Assembly (NCBI GenBank): GCA_013178375.1
Contig: JABLXQ010000018.1
Span: 1 to 64,000, forward strand
Reading direction: 5' to 3'
Origin: Gammaproteobacteria bacterium
Lineage (GTDB): Bacteria; Pseudomonadota; Gammaproteobacteria; Pseudomonadales; Ketobacteraceae
DNA: 64,000 nucleotides
The position numbers and the translations under genes are program-made. Each line of letters begins with the position of its first letter. Position 1 is the stretch's first letter. This document shows positions 58,881 through 64,000 of the stretch, one piece after another. The notes beneath the pieces were generated by a model that saw only the letters and a program-made list of their open reading frames with translations, searched no databases and was not told the origin of the DNA.

Positions 58881-61415
58881 ATGACGCGCTGGTTAGGACT
58901 CGATCTACTTTTTATATGGCTGGTGAGGAAATTCCTGTTCCTGATGGTACGCACCCAGGTACAGCCGGATGACATCAGCAGGCTCAACCTCGACCCCACC
59001 CGTCCCGTCTGTTACGTGTTGAAGAACCAATCGCTGGCGGATTACCTGGTCGCCGACCAGGAGTGCCGCAATCTGGGCCTGCCGCGTCCGTCCGACGGTT
59101 TCAGCCTGGGCACCTTCAGCCAGCGTCGCAGCCTGTTTTTCCTGGCGGAACAGGGCTGGTTCTGGCAGCGCAAGGCCATGCTGCAACGGCAGCCGAAAAA
59201 ACTGCTGGCCATCGTCGACTGGCTGGAACAGAACCCGCAGCAGGATATCCAGCTGGTGCCGGTGTCGGTGTTCTGGGGCCGGGCGCCGGACCGCGAGAAT
59301 TCCATCTTCAAGATCCTGTTCTCTGACAGCTGGGGCGTACCCGGCTTCTTCCGCAAGCTGTTCATCATCTTTGCCCAGGGCCGCCAGACCCTGGTGTATT
59401 TCTCCGAACCCGTTTCGGTCCGCGCCGTACTCACCGAGGGCCTGCCGAAGGAACGCACCGCCCGCAAGATTTCGCGTGTGCTGCGCTCCCACTTCCGCCG
59501 CCTGCGGGAAACCGTCATCGGGCCTGACCTGTCGCACCGCCGCACGCTGGTGAATGCCATTCTGCGCATGCCCAATGTAGCGGCGGAAATCGATGCGGAA
59601 ACCCGGCGCAACAAGGTCACCTATAAAAAGGCGTTCGACAACGCACGCAGCTACGCCGAGGAAATCGCGGCGGACTATTCCCACCCGGTGATCCGCCTGT
59701 ACCTGCTGGTGCTGACCTGGCTGTGGAACCGGCTGTACGACGGCGTGCAGGTGCATGGCCTCGACCGTCTGCACAAGGTGGCGAAGGACAACGAAATCAT
59801 TTACGTGCCCTGCCACCGCAGCCACATCGACTATTTATTGATGTCGTACGTGCTGTTCGTGAATGGTCTGGTGCCGCCGCACATCGCCGCTGGCGTCAAC
59901 CTGAACATGCCGGTGGTGGGCCCCATCCTGCGGCGCGGCGGCGCCTTCTTCATGCGCCGCAGTTTCAAGGGCAACCGCCTGTACTCCGCCGTGTTCACCG
60001 AATACCTGAACATGGTGTTCGACCGCGGCTTCTCGGTGGAATATTTCATCGAGGGCGGCCGCAGCCGCACCGGCCGCCTGCTGGAGCCCCGCGCCGGCAT
60101 GCTCAACATGACCGTTCGCAGCTTCCTGCGTACCCGGCGCCGTTCCTTCGTCTTCATTCCCGTGCATTTCAGTTATGAAAAAGTGCTGGAAGGCGGCACC
60201 TATCTGGGCGAACTGCACGGCAAGGCCAAGAAAAAGGAAAGCGTGCTGGACATCTTCCGCACGCTGCGCAAGATCAAGGGCACCTTCGGCCAGGTGCACG
60301 TCAACGTGGGCGAACCGATTCACCTGAACCAGTTGCTGGGCGAAATCGCGCCCGGCTGGCGCAGCGAAGCCTACGACGACAACGAACCGCCGGCATGGCT
60401 GAACGATTCCGTCAACGAACTGGGTAACCGCATCATCACGCACATCAATGACGCTGCCGTGGTGAACCCGGTGAACCTGCTGTGCCTGACGCTGCTGTCC
60501 ACCACCAAGCTGGCGATGGATGAAAAGGCCCTGGCCAAGCAGCTGGATTTCTATCTGACCTTCCTACGCCGGATTCCGTATTCCGGCATTGCAGTGGTGC
60601 CGAATCTCACTGGCACCGACATCATCGCCTATTGCGAGCGGCTGGAAATTCTGACGCGGCAGAAACATCCGCTGGGCGACGTGCTGCGCTTCGACGACGA
60701 AAACGCCATGCTGATGACGTACTACCGCAACAACGTCATCCACATGTTTGCCCTGCTGGCCCTGTTGGCCTGCCTGGTGCAGAACAACCGCCGCCTGAAG
60801 CGCGACACCCTGATCCGCCTGACCCAGCAACTCTACCCTTTCATGCAGACCGAGCTGTTCATTCACTGGCAGGAAGCGGAATTGCCGGAACTGGTACACC
60901 GCTGCGTGGACCTGCTGGTGGAAGCCGGTTACCTGCAGGGCAACGACAGCGAAGTCTGGGCACCGGACCCCCGCAGCACCGAAAGCATGCACCTGACGAT
61001 CCTGGCCAGCACGGTGAAACAGTCGCTGGAACGTTTCTACATCACCATCGAGATCCTGCTGAAATCCGGGTCCGGCGTGTTGCGACGGGCACAGCTGGAG
61101 GAAGCCTGCACCCTGCTGGCCCAGCGCATGGCACTGCTGCATGAATTCAGCGGCCCGGAATTCTCTGACAAGGCGCTGTTCAAGAACTTCATCCAGGCGC
61201 TGCTGAAAAACGGCATGCTCTGGATCGATGAGAACGGCCTGCTGGCGTACGGTGATCCGCTGCGGCAGTCCCACGAGGACGCGCACTCGCTATTGGGCGC
61301 TGACACACGGCAGAGCATCCAGCAGATCGCCGAGCTGGATCTGGAAAAGGAATTGCCCGCCCCGCCCGAGAAGCCGGTAAAAGAGAAGAAAGAGAAAGTG
61401 AAAGAACGAAATTGA
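58881..61415 (+). CDS. plsB: Glycerol-3-phosphate O-acyltransferase PlsB
   Basis: 844 aa, the usual PlsB size. Acyltransferase motif I CHRSHIDYLL has H312 and D317 (HxxxxD); motif III is FIEGGRSRTGRLLEP; motif IV includes FVFIPVHFSYEKV. It acylates the sn-1 position of glycerol 3-phosphate at the inner membrane, the first step of phospholipid synthesis. The C-terminus ends in a Lys/Glu/Pro-rich tail (KPVKEKKEKVKERN). An AGGT-type weak ribosome site precedes ATG 58881. It is convergent with rsmJ, 18 bases apart. Confidence 0.98.
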   Translation: MTRWLGLDLLFIWLVRKFLFLMVRTQVQPDDISRLNLDPTRPVCYVLKNQSLADYLVADQECRNLGLPRPSDGFSLGTFSQRRSLFFLAEQGWFWQRKAMLQRQPKKLLAIVDWLEQNPQQDIQLVPVSVFWGRAPDRENSIFKILFSDSWGVPGFFRKLFIIFAQGRQTLVYFSEPVSVRAVLTEGLPKERTARKISRVLRSHFRRLRETVIGPDLSHRRTLVNAILRMPNVAAEIDAETRRNKVTYKKAFDNARSYAEEIAADYSHPVIRLYLLVLTWLWNRLYDGVQVHGLDRLHKVAKDNEIIYVPCHRSHIDYLLMSYVLFVNGLVPPHIAAGVNLNMPVVGPILRRGGAFFMRRSFKGNRLYSAVFTEYLNMVFDRGFSVEYFIEGGRSRTGRLLEPRAGMLNMTVRSFLRTRRRSFVFIPVHFSYEKVLEGGTYLGELHGKAKKKESVLDIFRTLRKIKGTFGQVHVNVGEPIHLNQLLGEIAPGWRSEAYDDNEPPAWLNDSVNELGNRIITHINDAAVVNPVNLLCLTLLSTTKLAMDEKALAKQLDFYLTFLRRIPYSGIAVVPNLTGTDIIAYCERLEILTRQKHPLGDVLRFDDENAMLMTYYRNNVIHMFALLALLACLVQNNRRLKRDTLIRLTQQLYPFMQTELFIHWQEAELPELVHRCVDLLVEAGYLQGNDSEVWAPDPRSTESMHLTILASTVKQSLERFYITIEILLKSGSGVLRRAQLEEACTLLAQRMALLHEFSGPEFSDKALFKNFIQALLKNGMLWIDENGLLAYGDPLRQSHEDAHSLLGADTRQSIQQIAELDLEKELPAPPEKPVKEKKEKVKERN

Positions 61416-61433
61416 AACCCGAACCCGCAGCCG

Positions 61434-62216
61434 CTACACGACGTAAACGTCAAAGCGGCTGCTGGTTCCCTCCAGCTGATGGCCGGGTTTGCGTCCGCCG
61501 ATGAATTCCGCCTTGCGCGGACGCTTCACCACCACCCGCTTGCGGGCCCGTTGTAACGCCAGCGCCAGCAACGCCTCCGCATCCTCGTCATCCCCCACCA
61601 CCGCACGGAACAACCGCATTTCCTTTTTCACCAGCGCGGTTTTGCCACGCTCGGGGAACATGGGATCGACACAGATCACATCCGGCCATGCCGCCGGCTC
61701 GAGTTGCGCCAGATAATCGTGGGCACTGCCCAGGTGAGTGCGAATCCGCGCGCATACCGATGCCGCATCCCAGTCTTCTGCTGCGCGTTTCAGCCCGTCC
61801 AGCAACAGACAGGCAATGGCGGGATGCCGCTCCACCAGCGTGACGGAGAATCCCGCCGCTGCCAGCAGAAAACCATCGCGCCCCAAACCGGCGGTGCAAT
61901 CCAGCACGCTGAGCGGGTCACGACTGCGTCCCGTCACGGCCTTCACGATCATTTCATGCTGAAAACGCTGACTGCGGAATCCAGTTTTGCCGTGCAGAAA
62001 ATCCACCCGGATCGGATTACCCAATTCCCGCTCTGTCGCGCGCAGCTGAATCCCGTCGTCGTGCCATTCCAGGATCGCTGCAAGACCGGCGGCATCATCG
62101 GGAGCGTCGGCATACCAGTGCCCCTGCAGCACGTCAGGCGCAATGCCCAGTTGCTGCAGACGCTGGCGCAACGTCGGCTGGTCCAGAGCAATCCAGGTGG
62201 GAACCGATTCAGTCAT
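61434..62216 (-). CDS. rsmJ: 16S rRNA (guanine1516-N2)-methyltransferase RsmJ
   Basis: 260 aa. VLDCTAGLGRDGFLLAAAGFSVTLVERHP is the SAM site, and VICVDPMFPERGKTALVKKEMRLFRAVVG has the DPMFP catalytic loop of this family (YhiQ). It methylates G1516 of 16S rRNA. A single-domain protein of the usual length, following plsB in convergent orientation. Confidence 0.95.
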   Translation of the reverse strand: MTESVPTWIALDQPTLRQRLQQLGIAPDVLQGHWYADAPDDAAGLAAILEWHDDGIQLRATERELGNPIRVDFLHGKTGFRSQRFQHEMIVKAVTGRSRDPLSVLDCTAGLGRDGFLLAAAGFSVTLVERHPAIACLLLDGLKRAAEDWDAASVCARIRTHLGSAHDYLAQLEPAAWPDVICVDPMFPERGKTALVKKEMRLFRAVVGDDEDAEALLALALQRARKRVVVKRPRKAEFIGGRKPGHQLEGTSSRFDVYVV

Positions 62217-62267
62217 GGGGGAATTCCGGACGCTGACAGGAGAATGTGCAGCCTTTTATTCCAACAG

Positions 62268-62642
62268 TCAGGCAAACACGTCCACCGAGCCGAGGAATTC
62301 GCTCCTCACATCGATGGTGCGGCTGAGGCCCTGGTTGGTGCTGTAGGTCTGCAATGCGCGCTGCTGGCTGGCGGACAGGCTGCCACGATCAGGCAGCGGA
62401 TAATATTGAGGACCACGTTGCGTGGACGCAGAACCACTGGCAGCCACCACCTGGCGCTGCTGCGCGGAACGGCGGACACCATCACTGATCTGGACATCGG
62501 CATCAATGGTTTCGCCACGAATTTCACGCTCGCGCACCTTTTCCTGCTCGCGCTGAGCCTGCTGCACGTCCTGCCGCTGCCATTCGCGGGCATAGGGTGT
62601 GCTGCTAATCTGTGACTGAAACTGGGAACCACCAATCTTCAT
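62268..62642 (-). CDS. Hypothetical protein, 124 aa
   Basis: Gln/Arg/Ser-rich, hydrophilic and probably largely disordered: MKIGGSQFQSQISSTPYAREW then a long charged stretch (VQQAQREQEKVREREIRGE), Pro/Tyr patch (GPQYYPLPDRG), and a C-terminal QQRALQTYSTNQ and SVDVFA. No signal peptide or membrane segment. The ending LGSVDVFA and the QRALQTYS motif recall small conserved unknowns of marine gammaproteobacteria, but I cannot name the family. Codon usage and GC match neighbours. Confidence 0.65.
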   Translation of the reverse strand: MKIGGSQFQSQISSTPYAREWQRQDVQQAQREQEKVREREIRGETIDADVQISDGVRRSAQQRQVVAASGSASTQRGPQYYPLPDRGSLSASQQRALQTYSTNQGLSRTIDVRSEFLGSVDVFA

Positions 62643-62792
62643 AAAACCAGTCTGACTGCCTTCTATCTATTCTGCCAATTCAATGAATGGATGCTGCAGT
62701 TGAATCAGTATAGCCGCCGCTGGTGCCGACTGATGCCTAATCCACTTCAGCTCAACGGGCTGCAATAAAATTCAACGAGATAGCGTTTGTCG

Positions 62793-63260
62793 TCACGGCG
62801 AAACTATATAACCGTCGGCAAATTCCGGCGGCATCCGGCGCGGTTTGCCGGAATCCAGTTCGATACAGACCCAGTGCGTCTGCCCCCGCAACACAGTGAC
62901 GCCATCAGCGGGCCGGATGATCTGGTAGCGGCGGGTCAGCGACAGCTTGCGGTCGTTGTCCACGATCCAGGTACCCAGCAGCAACGCGTCCCCTGCGAAC
63001 GTCGCGGCAAGATAATCGATTTCATGTCGCCGTGCCACCAGCGCCCGGTTCAATTTGCGATAGACATCCCAATCCAGCCCCAGTGAATTGGAATGGGCCC
63101 AGGCCACTTTTTCCAGCCACTCCAGATACACCACATTATTGGTGTGGCCCATGACGTCGATATGCGCGGACGTGACCTGGATGGGCAGAATAAAAGGATG
63201 CAGCCGGTCCCAGGCGAGTGTTGCAACGGAATCCGGCGATGCTGGCGTGTCCTGTGTCAT
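62793..63260 (-). CDS. Acyl-CoA thioesterase, 4HBT hotdog family
   Basis: 155 aa. DVMGHTNNVVYLEWLEKVAWAHSNSLG is the 4HBT signature: the catalytic Asp/His-Asn region of YbgC/FcbC-like thioesterases, with Asp in HIDVMGHTNN. RYQIIRP and GVTVLRGQTHWVCIELDSGKPRRMPPEF form the rest of the hotdog fold. It hydrolyses acyl-CoA or aryl-CoA; substrate length not determinable. It lies 42 bases from the tsaB stop on the same strand, so may be co-transcribed. Confidence 0.9.
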   Translation of the reverse strand: MTQDTPASPDSVATLAWDRLHPFILPIQVTSAHIDVMGHTNNVVYLEWLEKVAWAHSNSLGLDWDVYRKLNRALVARRHEIDYLAATFAGDALLLGTWIVDNDRKLSLTRRYQIIRPADGVTVLRGQTHWVCIELDSGKPRRMPPEFADGYIVSP

Positions 63261-63302
63261 GGAAGGTTCCCCGTGAAAATCCGTGGCAGATTAAAACCGG
63301 TG

Positions 63303-64000
63303 TCAGTCTTTCGCCGGGCGCGGTGCCGACTTCACCGCCACATCATTGCGCAGATACACCGGTACCACCTGCTCCGCGCTGATGCATTCGCCCCGCTGCC
63401 AATACAACGTGGCCAGCGGCAGCAGATCGCGGGCATGAGGCAACAGGGATGGCTCACACTGCAGCAAGGAGCCCGTGGCGGTTTCCAATATGTCGCGAAA
63501 CACCCAGCCGCTGCCGGCACCATACCAGTCTGCTTCCGCTTCAATACCGGCGGCCTGCTGCAACCGCGCCGGCACGCACACACACTCGCGCCCCACCAGT
63601 TCCAGATTGCCCGCATCATTTGCCTGATAACTGCCCCAGTACACTTCACCCATGCGCGCATCGAACGCGGCGTGCGTGTGGGTCCAGCCGAATTCACGCA
63701 GCGCCCGCTGCGCCAGCCCCGCCAGCGACGACACCGGCACCACCGGCAGATCAGCACCGAACGCCAGGCCCTGCACAGTGCCTGCCGCAATGCGCAGCCC
63801 CGTAAATGAACCCGGCCCCCGACCAAAACAGAGCGCATCCAGCTGCTGCAAACGCAGACCCGCTTCCGCCAGCACCTCGTCCACCATCGGCAGAATCAGT
63901 TCCGCATGCTTGCGCGGCTGATCGGTAAAACGGAACAGCACCTCATCGCCGGTTTGCAGGGCGACAGAACAGGCTTCAGACGATGTGTCGATGGCAAGCA
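63303..64000 (-). CDS. tsaB: tRNA threonylcarbamoyladenosine biosynthesis protein TsaB (5' end outside window)
   Basis: Visible 232 residues. The frame continues to the window edge and starts LAIDTSSEACSVALQTGDEV, the ASKHA-fold N-terminus of TsaB, so only one or two residues and the start codon are missing. GRGPGSFTGLRIAAGTVQGLAFG is the family hallmark. TsaB binds TsaD and is required for t6A37 of ANN-decoding tRNAs. An internal ATG at 63941 is not the start. Confidence 0.95.
   Translation of the reverse strand, partial: LAIDTSSEACSVALQTGDEVLFRFTDQPRKHAELILPMVDEVLAEAGLRLQQLDALCFGRGPGSFTGLRIAAGTVQGLAFGADLPVVPVSSLAGLAQRALREFGWTHTHAAFDARMGEVYWGSYQANDAGNLELVGRECVCVPARLQQAAGIEAEADWYGAGSGWVFRDILETATGSLLQCEPSLLPHARDLLPLATLYWQRGECISAEQVVPVYLRNDVAVKSAPRPAKD

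Overview
The window is a moderately high-GC chromosomal segment of a gammaproteobacterium. The strongest placement evidence is gene order: ftsB-ispD-ispF-truD-pcm-nlpD-rpoS, eno-kdsA-pyrG-tilS, fdxA, mutS, recA and csrA/lysC/alaS follow the order known from Pseudomonas and relatives. The aerobe-type metabolism, an Anr/FNR regulator, oxygen-independent HemN, a 7Fe ferredoxin and a probable phasin suggest a Pseudomonadales/Oceanospirillales-like bacterium, possibly an Alcanivorax or Ketobacter relative. That placement is inference. No insertion sequence, prophage or CRISPR array is visible.

Region 1 (1-12630) is accessory. It opens with the end of a membrane-anchored protein kinase, a small unknown gene and a GT-C-like membrane protein. 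An eight-gene, head-to-tail overlapping operon follows (3200-12092): a MoxR-type AAA+ ATPase, an unknown protein, a zincin-VWA fusion, a radical SAM protein, a helical unknown, a PaaK-like adenylate-forming enzyme, PnuC and NadR. This is the best candidate for an undescribed system: an AAA+/VWA remodelling pair with two chemistry enzymes and a complete nicotinamide riboside uptake and NAD synthesis module. A small alanine-rich lipoprotein ends the region.

Region 2 (12842-19580) is housekeeping on the minus strand: tRNA-Arg, tRNA-Ser, csrA, lysC, alaS, recX, then a probable phasin-ACBP fusion and a coiled-coil gene with a perfect Anr/FNR box upstream.

Region 3 (19680-26482) is a compact lipid-chemistry cluster: two KASIII enzymes, an SDR, a carboxyltransferase-like protein, an isoprenylcysteine methyltransferase-like membrane protein and a GH3 ligase homologue. 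Its product is unknown.

Region 4 (26540-35510) holds hsp20, the Anr/FNR regulator, hemN, and a large hybrid sensor kinase divergent from a response-regulator diguanylate cyclase. FNR-type boxes precede hsp20 and hemN.

Region 5 (35577-54871) is the recA-pncC / mutS-fdxA / pyk-rpoS-nlpD-pcm-truD-ispF-ispD-ftsB / eno-kdsA-pyrG-tilS backbone. The apparently empty 1.2 kb between fdxA and pyk carries two tandem GGA-rich CsrB/RsmZ-type small RNA genes, each preceded by paired TGTAAG boxes. The ftsB-eno gap carries two copies of a nested palindromic repeat.

Region 6 (54899-64000) has a GldG/permease/ATPase ABC operon, plsB, rsmJ, a hypothetical gene, a 4HBT thioesterase and the truncated tsaB at the edge.
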